The position numbers and the translations under genes were made by a program. Under the pieces are notes generated by a model. It did no database searches and had not been told where the DNA came from. It saw nothing but the letters and a program-made list of their open reading frames with translations. This document shows positions 1-12,516 of a stretch of 64,000 nt of DNA, one piece after another. Each line of letters begins with the position of its first letter. Within the stretch, counting starts at the first letter, position 1. Source of the stretch: Lyophyllum atratum. Taxonomy: Eukaryota > Basidiomycota > Agaricomycetes > Agaricales > Lyophyllaceae. Where the stretch lies: positions 1,426,001 to 1,490,000 of the forward strand of contig JACGCN010000002.1 in the NCBI GenBank assembly GCA_014905825.1, written 5' to 3'.

Positions 1-1799
1 GACTGCCCACACGAAGACAACTCGACGCACATTGGAGTTTCCTCCTCGAGCGTTTCCTCTAAACACCTGTTTATTACATAATTCATCCGTAAGGCGGGCA
101 CAACTCACCGTACAGTATTCAGAAGAAGAGGCAGGGTATACGAAACACCCGAACCACCTATACAAACAGAGTGCATTAATAGCTGATCATAGCTCTTGCT
201 CGAGGACTGACCAGCAATCAGAATGCAAGTTGAAAATCCCCGCAAGTCAGGCGGATAGCCATACGGGCCGTCTAATAACGCAGGCACAGAGGATCTATCG
301 TTCTTAATCGCGTGCTTCCTGAGGCGTTCAGTAAATCCGGTTCTTCCTCGGATGAGGAAAACCACGTCCATTTCGTCAGTTCCTTCACAATGTTCTGGGA
401 TGCTCGCGATCGAGAAGGGGTGTGCTTCCGTAGGGAGATTGCTGATCGAAGGAAGGATGACATATGCATGCTGTCCCGGAGTCCACATGAAGCGTCGGCG
501 GAGGGTGAGCCGGATTGTATCCTCTGCCAGTAGTTCGACAGTGGCAAGTGAATGCTCGGGATTGGCCCGCGTCCATACCCTGTTATTGTAGAGAACACGA
601 GCAAGCCGAAGGACCCGGTCCAGCGCCCATAGCATCAGTGCGGGCCAGATATAAAAGCCGCAACTTTGGTACGTGTTAAGATTAAAAATGACGGATAAGG
701 CTCAAATAAAGACTTACTCCTGTTCGCGGGCATGGAAATATCCACAAATCAGAAAGATGCTTCGATTCACAAGGTTAGTTCTCGGCGCAGGAACGATGGA
801 GACAACTTGAGACTTACGCTATAAGGACGATATGGCACACAAGGAAAAACTCAAAGGCATAATGCCGGACAGGCCGAAGAGCCAGAACTGTAGCCAACGT
901 GAACGCGGCAAGGGCGGTAGCACCTGATCGAACCCAGTTGTGGCTAAAATCAAACTGCGGTGACAGACTGCAATAGCGTCAAAGGCGTCGGATGAGGTGC
1001 AATAGGATCAGACGAACCCCGCAACTGTTCTTGTTATAGCGTGCATCCAGAGGAGGATGAGACAAGTTCTCGCCGAAGCGCGATGCAGCACGTTTAGCTA
1101 CGGGACCCTTGAGCACAAGAATATTGCTATAATAATGTGACTTACTTTCTCATGGCTGACACCAGTTAAAACTGCATAGAAAAGATAAGTTGGCGCTCCC
1201 ATGAAATTCTCTGCAACTTACAGGAAATAATATTGTTCTTGCTCGCTAGACCCACGACGAGGGTGAGCTGACCTGATGCAAAGTGTGCAGCACGATCTTG
1301 GAACATGTAACTCTGGAGATCGCGTGCTAGATTGGGCAGTCGAAATCAGCGATCGACGGCGTAAAATAGGTACCCATGCAGACTTACTGTCAACGAGTAG
1401 CCAGATAAATACTGCCGCCATATATCCAAGGATAAAGGTGACTTCAGAGACAGAGGCGAGATCGTACGAGCCAATCACGATTGTCCAGCGGAAAGCGACG
1501 ATCCTGAATGTAGTGACGACAGCCAGCGGGAGGCGGGAAATCGACATGGTTTTTTTGTCTGATATGGCAGCAGCTTCTGGGTCTGTTTTTTCCTTGACCA
1601 CTGTGTCGGCTCCATGGGTCGTAAGACGGGAACATAAGAATCGCAAGGCACGTATGCACGAAAGGCATGCGATCGTGCATGCAATGAGATACCAGATCTG
1701 TTTGACATACTCAGCCTGTCTCTCGTTTCGATAGGCTCGATCAGCTGCCGTGATTCGAGCTTCAAGAAGCTGAGTAGGCGGAATGATACTGCGGGACAT
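1..1799 (-). CDS. Ferric reductase, FRE family (3' end beyond window)
   Basis: A plasma-membrane type flavocytochrome that would pass electrons from NADPH through FAD and heme to extracellular ferric or cupric ions. The ATG at 1799 opens a membrane-rich N-terminal region (exon about 1799-1390), followed by an exon with several hydrophobic stretches. The heme-binding part carries LNVLHRASAR and a following WMHA, both with histidines typical of the family (about 1115-1010). The FAD-binding domain is clear near 540-400, with WTPGQHAYV and the flavin motif HPFSIAS. An exon with GGSGVSYTLPLLL (about 140-105) belongs to the NAD-binding domain. After one more intron, an exon with RRVVFVWAV reaches the left edge, so the C-terminus is missing. 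Introns are short GT-AG. I saw no broken motif. Family assignment is firm; the metal substrate is inferred. Confidence 0.85.
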
Positions 1800-2440
1800 G
1801 TCCAAGATCAAGTAAAAGCGAAGAGGATAGCGATGCAAAGGATCCCAAAGTCTGAGGATGTAGTCTCGAGCCTTTTATCCTCATAGCGAGGGAACCTTGT
1901 CATCACATAGAGCACGAGCGCGTTTCCGTCTCGCATTCAGTAGATGAAGTGTGCACTGAGGACGATCGAATCTAGGAGCAACGTTCCAGAGACCGCATCC
2001 AAGCAACACATGAGGTCATCTCGGGTCATTGAGTTCTCAAAGCTCGGAGTATTAACAGCTGGATAAAAGAGGCGCGAACATGTGTCGTAAACGGTTCTTC
2101 TGGTTGAGATTGACGATTGACCCTCGAGTAACTTCCACCGAAGAGGCTTATCGTATAGGGTTTCAATTACCTGATCACGGAAAAGGCTCGGTTCCTGCCG
2201 GGTTAGGCTCGGATGGCTAAAATTTCGATAGCTTTTTCCATTATCGGCATTGCATTTTTGGGTGATTAGATAGGTTTTCTTTAGATATGCACAGCGGGGT
2301 GTAGAAGTCGAGCGCGTCCGCGTGATCTAATTGGCGGAAGGCGCACCACATGCCTCGCTTCGATTATGATTCCGCTAACTATCATCACAATACCATTTAG
2401 CAGATTGTGACCTTGGGATGGCACGCGGAAGAGATTTGCA

Positions 2441-2550
2441 ACATAGGACTCTGAGCAGCTGCAGACTGCAGTCGGCGGAGATTCGCGACTTGGCGACATA
2501 GGACCCTGGGCAGGTGCAGACTGGAGTAGGTGGAGATTCGCAGCTATTCA
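2441..2550. repeat. Two-copy 55-bp imperfect tandem repeat
   Basis: Copy 1 is 2441-2495 and copy 2 is 2496-2550. Both begin ACATAGGAC and share CTG.GCAG.TGCAGACT and GG.GGAGATTCGC blocks in the same order and spacing, with scattered substitutions. The exact 55-base period and lack of indels support a local tandem duplication that has since diverged. It lies in a non-coding interval. Confidence 0.75.
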
Positions 2551-2570
2551 CAATCGTTGGAGGAGATTAC

Positions 2571-3700
2571 AAGGATCAAGGACGTGAAGACCCGTCACAG
2601 AAATTGAGCGCGGAAGTTGCCTCCGAAGCAGTCAGTTATCTGACGAGTGGACCGTGTGTGCATATTGTTACCGTGAATAGCGCGCTGCACGATAGGCCTC
2701 CTTGATTTTCAACTCACTTGCAGGTGTCGTAACAATACTAATGGACAAATTTATGTCCTCGGGTCCGGGGTGTATGTGGAAGATGCCAGCCACATAAGTC
2801 AATGTTCAGCTATAGAATCGACGAAGAGATACCACCTGAGATTGTTATGGTACATCAGCTCTTCATTATGAAAACTGAGAAGAAAACAAGGGCAGTCGGT
2901 CACCTAAACGAAGTGCAGCCTGGGAACGATCGATATTAAACTGGTTTGACTCTTGAGTTGGCATGCGCGTATAACTTCATCGCGGGTGGGCGTCCTATAT
3001 GCCAGTCATCCACGATTACAGGCCCGCTATTCGGGGCAGCGTCATCGATGCTGGCATGCAAGACGTTAAAATGCTGGTCCGCCGCTGATATCTATAGCCA
3101 CTGAGACCACTTACCGGCAATCTATCGACGAATAGAGGAAATCCCAGCAACTTCGAGGATGTATTGATCGGTCACGTAGACTGAGCATAGAACGTTCCAC
3201 CGGAGCAGTCTATCACGACATGAGCGACGTGGGTCTGCGACGTTGGCTTGGATTGACGTTGGTGTGGACGGCATGATGCACACCCGAAGACGCTGGTCCT
3301 CTTTAACTTGCCTTAGGACCTGTATCGTAATTATCAATGCCACGTAAACCTACAATCACCTGCAAAATGGGGTCGATGAATGGCAGTGTAGTCTGGTATT
3401 GAGAAACAATGTATCAACTTGGAGCACAAGTGGAGGAAAACGACGTACTTCGACCATCAAGGATGCGTAAATCCGTCAGGGAAACGGAGCGCAGAGGATT
3501 TTCTGGGTGGCCTCAATCAAATAGAGACTAGTAGAGAGTGCCAGTGTCGTATATGCGCGATGCTAGTTACGCCGCACGCCGATGTTCTACTGTCTTGAAT
3601 TCACTCTGGATGGTCAGCTGCAGACCGAAGTCGATGAGAAGAAGTAGGTGGTCGAATGGTCAGGAACTGAGATAGTACATCAGCCCTTTGTTAATGAATC
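2571..3700 (+). repeat. Pair of diverged direct repeats
   Basis: Two segments in the same orientation share short collinear blocks. ATCAAGGA...CCGTCA..GAAA..GAGCGC occurs near 2574-2612 and again near 3457-3495. GTACATCAG..CTT..TTA.TGAA occurs near 2849-2872 and again near 3675-3698. The offset shrinks from about 880 to 825 bp, so indels lie between the blocks. This fits an old duplication or a degraded transposon. No coding capacity, terminal repeats or target duplications are visible. Confidence 0.4.
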
Positions 3701-4098
3701 GAATGCATCAAGGACATGGAGATCTGCTCACCTACACTTCTCATGCCTGCACAAGACTTTGACAAGTCTCCGAGGGTTTATCATGCGCTTGAGGATCCAA
3801 CGTGAGAATTTGGTCTGACTACGGGAGACTACGTGCGCATGGCTTATCTTGGATGGCATGCAGCAAGCCATTCGTCTGACTCTTTGAGGGGCCTGAGAAT
3901 AAGATCTCTTGGCATGGGCAGCAACCACGGACAATTAAATTGAAGCAGAGCCATCGTGTGCACGTCCTTCGAGTCTACAGTCCTACCATTACCCAACTTC
4001 ACACTGCAAGGTGAAGGTCTTCATCGGACCATCGGAGGCATATCGGATTCGGACTTGAGTTTGACTCACGCCATATAAACATCATTTGCTTGGAGGGA

Positions 4099-5899
4099 AT
4101 GCTGCCGGCAGTTTTCTCATATCTACAGTTTTCCCGTTCAGCATACCGTCCATTCTCAACCATTACCCGCACCATGGCCCAGTGTAGCAAGTCCACACAG
4201 GATCGCAGCAACCTGATACCCTTCTCGTCTCGATTGAAAGAAGGACGAGCTCTAGCGCAGGACGTCTGGTCCATCTTCAAGTTATTTGCTTGCCCATTCC
4301 CCCGAAACTTCGAGTCTGATCTAACTGCGATTCCAGTGTCGCCAATTTACCCGCGGATTGCATCAATCTCGGTCAAGGATATATGAACTTTCCACCTCCT
4401 CCATGGGTCACAGAAGCAGCGGAAGAAGCTCTGCGAACAGTCGCTCCCAATCATTATTCTCATCCCAAAGGCCGAATCCGTCTGCGGGAGGCTATCAAAG
4501 GCTTTTACGACCCATTTTTCAATCGAAACTTGGATGTAGAATCCGAAATTCTTGTTACAAGTGGAGCTAATGAGGGTATGGCGCACTCCATGCCAGGTTG
4601 CTCATTCAAACACTTATCGCGTTGTCTAGGACAATACGCTGTGTTCACAGCGTTCCTGGAGCAAGGAGATGAAGTCATCATGTTTGAGCCCTTCTTTGAT
4701 CAATACCTCCCATCTGTGACTTTCAACGGTGGCAAGCCCGTCTATGTTCCTTTGCACCCTCCCTCGAATGTCCAAGAGAAAATGACTAGTGACGATTGGA
4801 CCATTGATTTTGAGGAGCTTCGGTATGTGTGAAATTGACAGTGCATCAGTTCAATAACTAAACAAACGAATTGTCTCTCAAAGACGCGCGGTCACACCCC
4901 GCACAAAAATGATAATTGTCAACACACCTCACAATCCCGTAGGGAAGGTCTTTAGGAAAGCAGAGCTAGAGGCTATTGCTGCACTGGCAGAAGAGTTTAA
5001 CCTGTTGGTAATGTCCGACGAAGTGGTGGGTGAACTTCGCCTTCTGCATCGAGTTACACTACTCACACTCCAAAAGTATGACTGTCTCGTTTTCGACGGT
5101 AAGGAGCACGTCCGTATAGCAAATCTTCCTGGCATGTGGGACCGAACAGTCACAGTTGGATCAGCTGGAAGTAAGTAAAGCAGAGTTCCTGCTAAGGTTG
5201 TATCTGATGTACCAATTTTATAGAGGCCTTTGCGGCGACTGGATGGCGCGTCGGTTGGCTCATCGGTCCTCCATCGATTATCCAGCCCACACTTGCCGCG
5301 ACAACACGCATAGTATTCTGCACCAACTCCCCTCTGCAAGAGGCTGCTGCTGCCGGACTTGAGCAAGCAAAGCAGCGCAAATTCTTCGAAACCCAACGCG
5401 AAGAATATGCTGAAAGGCGCGCGATCCTCACAGACGCTTTCGACCGCCTGGGCTTGAAGTACACTTTACCAGAAGGCAGCTACTTCGTACTATTGGTACG
5501 TGTATACAAAACTCATCATAGGCGAACCGCTAATATCCTACGCAGGACATTTCTAATGTCGACTTCCCAGAAGATTACCCTTTCCCACAGAGTGTTCAAG
5601 GGAGAGGGCGAGATTTCAGGTCAGTTGTTTTTGGCAATCTTTAATTCCTCGAAATTCTTACATATTTCGTAGGGCTTGCTGGTTTATCGCTCTGGAAGTT
5701 GGCGTTTCATCCATCCCTGTCAGCGAAGTATGTCGCTTCCGTCCCTGTGCCTGACCAAGCCTGACACCACTTTCAGTTCTACTGTGAGGAGCACGCTAAC
5801 ATCGGAGAAGCGTACGGCCGTTTCGCGTTCTGCAAAGATGTGGACACTCTCAAACAAGCGGCGGAGCGACTACAAGGATTGAAGAAATATTTAAAGTGA
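4099..5899 (+). CDS. BNA3: Kynurenine aminotransferase-like (BNA3/KAT), class I PLP transaminase
   Basis: A fold-type I aminotransferase of the BNA3/KAT family, expected to transaminate kynurenine to kynurenic acid or act on glutamine/cysteine conjugates. The exon chain gives DVWSIF-NVANLPADCINLGQGYMNF at the N-terminus, then ILVTSGANEGQYAVF, NTPHNPVGKVF, SDEVYD and the PLP-lysine segment TVGSAGKAFAATGWRVGW. The codon for that lysine is split by an intron after position 5170. The protein ends QGLKKYLK at 5899. The first coding intron is 4281-4336. ATG 4099 is the first in-frame start and adds a basic, hydroxylated leader rich in Arg and Ser that looks like a mitochondrial presequence. ATG 4174, in good context, would give a cytosolic form. 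It converges with the helicase gene, 78 bp away. Confidence 0.9.
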
Positions 5900-5977
5900 A
5901 TGAGTCAAACCCCAACGTAGAAGCTCCATGTAGAGATTATAGCTTGTACAACGTAGAATACAGAAGCGGTGCGAGTT

Positions 5978-8900
5978 TTACACGACTTTGGGCGGCATTG
6001 AGGCCGCAGTCGACATCAACTCGTCGGCCCTGGCCATCACTTTGTCTACAATGCGAGACAGGTTCTCATCTCGAGATGTAGAAGTGCTGTCATAATACGC
6101 CGGATTGCTAACAATACGCCGCGCAAGGAAGGTAAAGGACAATACGTCAAGAAGATCCTGTTCACCCAACGCCCCAGCGCGTTCCTTCTGAGCGTTATAC
6201 CATCGTGCTAGATCATCGGTCTCCAGGAGTTGGGATTCCAGAGGAAGACCCTCGTTCAAGAAGCGAGTAAACGTATCCTTGGCCTCCGCCTGACAGAACA
6301 GGTAGAAGTAACCTGACCCAGTATGTCGCACTGCTCGGCTCTGCATTCTGACGAGTTCGGTCAACCCGTAGTCACGCAGCTGACGATCGGCTCCCTCGGC
6401 TTCGACATGCACATATTGGGTACCCATAACGACTACCACCGTCGAGCGCACTGGGAGAGTCCAGCAAGAATCTCGAGGTACAACGAGTACGCGGATGATC
6501 CCCTCCGCGTACAGTTCCAACATCAGATTCCGATCAGGTTTAGGTATGCCTTCGTGGAAGAAACCAACGCCTTTCGAAACAAAGTCGATGAGAGTAGAGT
6601 CCTGGAGTCGGGCGAGGTAGTCCTCCAGGTACTCTGCAGGGGTATCTGTAGGTAAGTAGCCCCGCTCCGTCTCCATCTCCAACGCGCATTGCGTAAGGAG
6701 ATCAAGAGCGACAGGCTTACACTGGCCGCGAGATGGAACAAATATCAGGGCAGTTTCTCCGGGAGGTGCCATTTGTATTGCCGCATGTGCAGGTTTTGCC
6801 ATGACTTTGAACAGAGCAGCAGATGGCGGTATTGTGAAAGTTTGAGTGAAGAACAGCAGCGATTGGTCGCGGTCCCTTGGACGGAAACTGTGTAAAGCAT
6901 ATGGATGGACGTCGACCCAGTCTGCGAGGTCGGAAGCGTCATTGAGTGAATTGGAAAACCCAACGAAACGCGTTGAAGATGCCTGTGTGGCGTGTCGGAG
7001 GAGTGAAATGGCCAGCTCACACGTCGAATCCAAAAGTTCCAGATTTTCACAGACGACCATATCTAGACCGAGGAGAGGTGTAGTCGGGTCTCTCTTCGAT
7101 ATGACATGAAATAAATGAGCGGCAGTGACAACCCGAATAACCTTTCCCTTTGGTCGAGATAAAATATCGGGCCCTGTGGCGTACTCCACAGAGACGCCAG
7201 TGTTTCTCTGAGCGGCCCTGAGTTCCGATGTAATCTCGGCTGCCACGCTCCTTCGAGGTGCGATTATCACCACCCAGCCCTGACGGGATTGCAAGAGGAA
7301 CATCCTATAAATGGAACGGTTGGTAAATAACTTGAAGAACAAGCGTAAAACGCACCAGACTAATATCTGTGCTACGGTCGATTTACCACTTCCGACGGGA
7401 GCGGAGAGCAGCGCATTGCATGCAGTGTTAGTAAGGCTCCAGTATGTTTGAGTCTGGATAGCATTAAAATGGTTTATTCGACCGGACACCATCTTCTCCA
7501 CCATGGGGTTCTTGACTATTGATGTCGATAGAAGAGGCAGCTCTAATAAAGGGGTGTTGGAAGTTGAAGACCCAGGCATGAAGAGCGATTCCAGAGAAAT
7601 GAAAACCTCATCCTCGGCGCCCATCCACCGGTCGGAAACATATCGTATTGTGACGGAAGGTGGAGGTATACCATTTGGGATCGAAATTATGAAGTCGACG
7701 TTCACAATATCTGTCGTCTGGCGGAAGATGAGATGGGCGAGCTGAAGAATGATGAGGCCGTCGTGGTCTTCGACCCAAAGCCAGAAAGGCTCAGCGGTAC
7801 CGTGGACTTTGGTATTCCAAGTAAACGCCCGCTTCACGCGAACTCCAATCTTAAGGACATCGGAACCGAGGGGGCGCAGATCATAGCCGATTTCGACAGT
7901 GGGAAACTGCTTGGCAGCATTGAGGATAGCCTGTCCATGATGCTCATTCAAGTGAACAAGTTTCCCCAAAGCTGCAGCGTCGAGAGTAGCCAGTTGCGCA
8001 ACGGACCATTCATCGGCCCACTCTTGTAAGCCATAGAAGATGTCGGCCCTCAGATCAAATTGCTTCAAAGGCTGGTCGAATGGCCATAATCGCTTTTCGA
8101 TAGCTTTGCTAATTCCCATGAGGACTGCTGTAACATTGGCCCACTTCCTGCTAATGGCGATCTCGAGGAGGGCGCGAACGATGCGCCCTCCGTTTTGCAT
8201 GGCGTATGCCATATCAGAAACCAAAGCAAAGTCCTCAACCATCTCTCTGGAAATGGCTGCTTGCAATAGAATGTTGACCTTACCCTGACTTGTGTCTGCG
8301 CCTCCCTGAATGTCATGAATATCTTAGTAATACTAAGCAACTCATGTGAACATACCTTCACATCACAAGGTATTCGCTCCATAAGCTGTTCCAGTTCTTT
8401 TCCTTCGCTTTCACGAACTTGTATCTGGTCGAACTGGACAGCGAACAGCGTGAGCCGCAACGAAATGCGATAACATACAACCTACCTCTGTACTCATGCT
8501 TAGCATTCCGAGGACGTCCGCTTCCGACATTTTTGGGCGGAATTCCTTGTTGAAGATTTCGATCGAAGCATAGCGAATGTAGTATTTAGCAGCGATTCTA
8601 CCCAAATCTGTGATCATGAAAGTTCCCAATCCGCGATCGAACGTTGTCATACGCGCGTCAGCGAGCTTTTGTGCCGCAATTGTCACAAGCTCGTTTCTTT
8701 TGCTGCCTAGCTGGGGATCATCGCCTGTTGCCTCCCGTGCAATTCCTGTCATCCTTATAAGAAATCGAACTTCAAACGCACAAACTGCAACTAACCGTAA
8801 ATGAAAGGATTCTTCCGCATTCTGACGAAAAGGTAGGTGTAGCCCAACCACCGTACAGCATCTCGAGTATTAGCAACGGTGCCCAGAGATATCTCAGCAT

Positions 8901-11900
8901 TGAGAGAATCGATCAAACCACCCTGGAACCTAGTAGAGTAGAGTTGGGTTGGTCGTTCCTTCAGTGAAAGACGGATTATCAGCAAGTACTCACTGGGATT
9001 CAATAGGGATCTTAGAACAAACATGTAAGCAGGTTATGGATCGAAATTATCGACTGAACCGCACCTGCGATGTCACAGCGTCGAGGTAATGTGCAAGCTT
9101 GTCTTCAGTTGTACAAATGTAGCCCTCACCACTAGTCTCAAGACCGGGACGCCCAGCTCTTCCAAAGACTTGAAGGACATCCAGCACCGACAGGTCGACA
9201 AAGGCGCCTTTAGAACTGTCATAAACCTGGGTTCCCTTGATGATGACTACATCACTATGAACGAGGGATCAAACGAAAAGATAACAACGAGTAAAGCATA
9301 CCAGCATGGGCAGGGAGGTTGACACCCCAAGCGAGAGTCGCCGTACAGCAGAGCACCTAAGTGGGCCGTTAAAGTCTCAGCGACGTTAACGACGCGAACT
9401 TATGATAAAACCGACCTTGATTGCTCGTTCGCTAAACATCTTCTCCATCACGTTCCTATCTGACCTCAGCATGCCCGCGTGATGAATACCAAATCCACCG
9501 TCAAAAAGCTGCCTCATCTCCTTGTTCCTACTTTCTCCTACGGATCTCCTGAAGAAACTCCACTGGGGGTGCTCCTCGCAACTAAAATCGTCGCTATTTC
9601 CTTCCATCATTGCTGCCTCCTGCAGCGCCAGAGCGGTCTTCACGGTCTCTTTCCGCGCATGGACGAATACCATCACTTGGTGCCCTTGCGCAACAAGCTC
9701 AGAAACCTTCAGGAAAGTCACACGATCAAGATTTTTCCGGGATTGAGCGCTGCCAGGTTTTCCTTTGATTCCGAGGAAGTGTTGCTCCAGGGGAACTGGC
9801 CTGAAAGAGGAGTCGAAGTAGAAAAGACCTTTGTATTTCGAAACACTGTTTGCGCGTTAAAAAGGCCGATAGTTATCCAGTTTTTGGTTGCGAGGCTCAC
9901 CTTAAAAATTCAGCAACGTCCATATAATTAGGAAGTGTAGCGCTTAGGCCAACGATTCGGATCATCGATTGGCTGGATTCAACCTGTGAGCATATGGTTA
10001 TTCGGTGGTGGAAGAGTATTCGGATAAGACACTCGCCTGCCGCAAGGTCCTGGCTACAATAGTCTCAATCACAGCTCCACGCTCCTCGTTGAGAAGATGA
10101 ACTTCGTCTATGATAAGCAGTTTCAAGCTCTAAAAAGTGCATTGTCAGACGGCCCCCGCAGCAGAAGATAAAGAGATGACGGAGGCCTCACAGAAGCCAA
10201 TTCCCCTTCACCCGTGGGTTTCCTAGTGACAACGTCCCATTTCTCTGGAGTCGTTACAATGATCTGCGTCTGTGCTATTTCGGCTTTCGTTAGCTGCATA
10301 TCACCTAATTTAGTGTGTAATCAGTGCCCATACTAGTCGGGTTTTATATTGTAACGTACCAGTCAGCTCTCGGACTTGAATAGATAACCAACTCAACCTT
10401 TTTCCAAGTTTGCGTACTATTTCCGAGGCAAGAGCCTTCATTGGAGCGCTGGGACATATTTGCGTCTAGTTGCCGGGAAGACGCGGAAAAGGAGCGAGGG
10501 CATACACGTATATGATTTTGAACGCGTCACGATTGATTGTTGATCGTAAGTGAGTTTTTATGTCGCTGTTCTTGATTGTAGGCGTGTTTGAGCGATGTTG
10601 GTCAATCACCCGGAGGATTGTTAACATGGCTACATCTGTTTTTCCCTGTACGATGGTCAAGCGATGCAGAATATTTCGAGCCAGAAACTACTTACAGCAC
10701 CAGTTGGGGCTGTCATATGACCATATGAACACCTCAGAAGGTAATCGTAATCAACGAAGAAACAGGAACAAACCACAGATGAGGAGATTCTCGTTGGAGC
10801 CATACGCTGTCGGATAAACAACTGACTGGATCCTGTTGAGGGATATGTATCCCTGTGGAGATCAGAGCAAGATTTAAAAAGCAAGCATATACCCAAAGAA
10901 ATTAACTTTTACCGGAAAACATTCCCTTGCCAGAGAGTCCAGCTCTTTGACCGGAAGAAGTCGCTCTGACGCTTTTGGCGGTACAGTTTTCGCAGGCGGA
11001 ATGATTACTTCTTCAAATTCCTGCCAGTCTATGCGTAAGCAAGAAAATGCTGTGGTTCGAGAAATACCAAGATTCACCTCGTGCATGTTACGCACTGTGC
11101 CCAGTGGCAACATGTACTTGCTACCAAATTGTGATAAAACATTTCCCTGAGTCACAAGTGTTGATGAATAGACATGAGGAAGGATTTCCGCAGTTGGTTG
11201 CTGGAAGACAGGGAACGCGGTGACCGTAGCAGTAAGAGGTTGGGAAGTGGCAAAAAGGTCTGCAGGTACATACTGCGGTACCCGAAAACAAAGGCCGTGC
11301 AGCGTTTTCTCGAAAATTCTTCTCCATCCGCCGACGTGCCTCCTCTGGCGATAAATGATGCACACCATCTACAGACGCTGGCCTGGATTGTTCCTGAAGT
11401 CTGAGTTGCTTAAGCTATGCTGTGTTAGAATCGCCGTTGGTACGTATAGGACTTTGCACACCTCGTCTGCTACCGAAGTTCGCTCCCTGAGTATGTCCAT
11501 TACAAGTTCAATGTCATCGAGGCCAACGATTTCGGCTATCTCCTCAGAAATAACATCGTCCCCGCGACCCGACGATAGAGTTGCATGTAGAGAGTCTAGG
11601 AGCGGTTTAACATTTGGCTTCCTGGATGAACGTAGGCGAAAACGCGTTGGTGTCAATAGTTTTGACGTGGATCAATACACACTGAAGCAACCGGGTGACA
11701 CAAGTACTCGGACTGTAGGTATCTTGGCTCGATGCTAGCGCTGATCCTTCCTCGTAATAGGCAAAGTGGTACTTGTCGAGAACGGTGGGCCATCTCTCGA
11801 CGTCTTCAAGTTTGTCCCCGAAGGTTGAAGCATCCTGATCAAGTGATTGATCTTCGGAGATATAAGACACAATGGCATGAACTCAGGCAGCCAGATACCT

Positions 11901-12156
11901 TCAATAGAATTTTGAAAGCTTCAACTCAGTGGTCAATCAAGCCCTGTGTCGGATATGGGAGTTTCGACGTACGATTCCCAATCTTCGAGGACGCGTTTGT
12001 CGTTATCTGCCGCGTCCTGGGAGGAGCCAACAAGGAATTCGAGGTGAGAAATGATTTGAGACATTATTGGCGGCAAGAGAGGAATTTTGATAGAAAGAAC
12101 TGTCGAAGAACAGGCCTTTATCTTATCGTAGAGTGAGTCAAGGTAAGTGGCCTGGG
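5978..12156 (-). CDS. SLH1: Slh1/ASCC3-type Ski2-like helicase with degenerate second cassette
   Basis: A large Ski2-like helicase of the Slh1/ASCC3 family, which in other organisms splits collided ribosomes (RQC trigger). The first cassette is intact: APTGAGKTDVA with an intron after [58 protein letters not shown] and [10 protein letters not shown]. The winged-helix and first Sec63 domains follow. The second cassette (about 7,500-6,100) keeps [12 protein letters not shown] but has lost the DExH box (VVCENLELL), the SAT motif (GFSNSL) and the GRxGR motif (RMQSRAVR). The protein stops soon after the winged helix, at SMPPKVV, so the usual second Sec63 domain is absent. The intron at 9984-10036 is GC-AG. 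The N-terminus is unresolved: [13 protein letters not shown] (about 12,150-12,050) is probably coding, but I could not build a clean splice chain over 11,870-12,237. Confidence 0.8.
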
Positions 12157-12373
12157 ACTAGCAAGGAACCGAATCAAAATTGACTTGGTTTGAAAGCGAC
12201 TCACTACAGCACAGCCACCTCTTCTCTTCGTTCACTGACATGTGCAGCTTGCTACGGACGTTATGTAACTTTTGCCCTCTATCTTTGCAATTTCCCCTAT
12301 CCACAGCACAGAAGGCTCATCATGGAGCATGGGACGGCCCATACTTACGTCTACGCCGTCTCCATAGCTTGAT

Positions 12374-12397
12374 CGCAGAAGCGCAGAAGCGCAGAAG
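12374..12397. repeat. CGCAGAAG x3 microsatellite-like repeat
   Basis: Three perfect tandem copies of the 8-mer CGCAGAAG in the non-coding region between the helicase and sugar-transporter starts. It is probably just a short slippage repeat in the shared upstream region. Confidence 0.7.
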
Positions 12398-12516
12398 CAC
12401 GACACCACTGTTCCTACGCATGGTCATTACAATGCTATTCTTACTCCCAGAGGTTGAGTATAAAGGTCCCGTGGAGTGCTTAGACGTATCCCTCTCGTAT
12501 TCTTGGACGACTGGCC

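Larger units (their letters stand above)
1800..4098. other. Gene-poor interval with diverged repeats
   Basis: About 2.3 kb between the ferric reductase start and the aminotransferase start. It has only short open frames, none with a recognisable domain or a convincing exon chain. It contains a 55-bp tandem duplication near 2441-2550 and a pair of diverged direct repeats around 2571-2880 and 3457-3700, so it looks like decayed repeat or duplicated DNA rather than a gene. Regulatory sequence of the two flanking divergent genes must lie at its ends, but I see no specific site. Confidence 0.5.
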
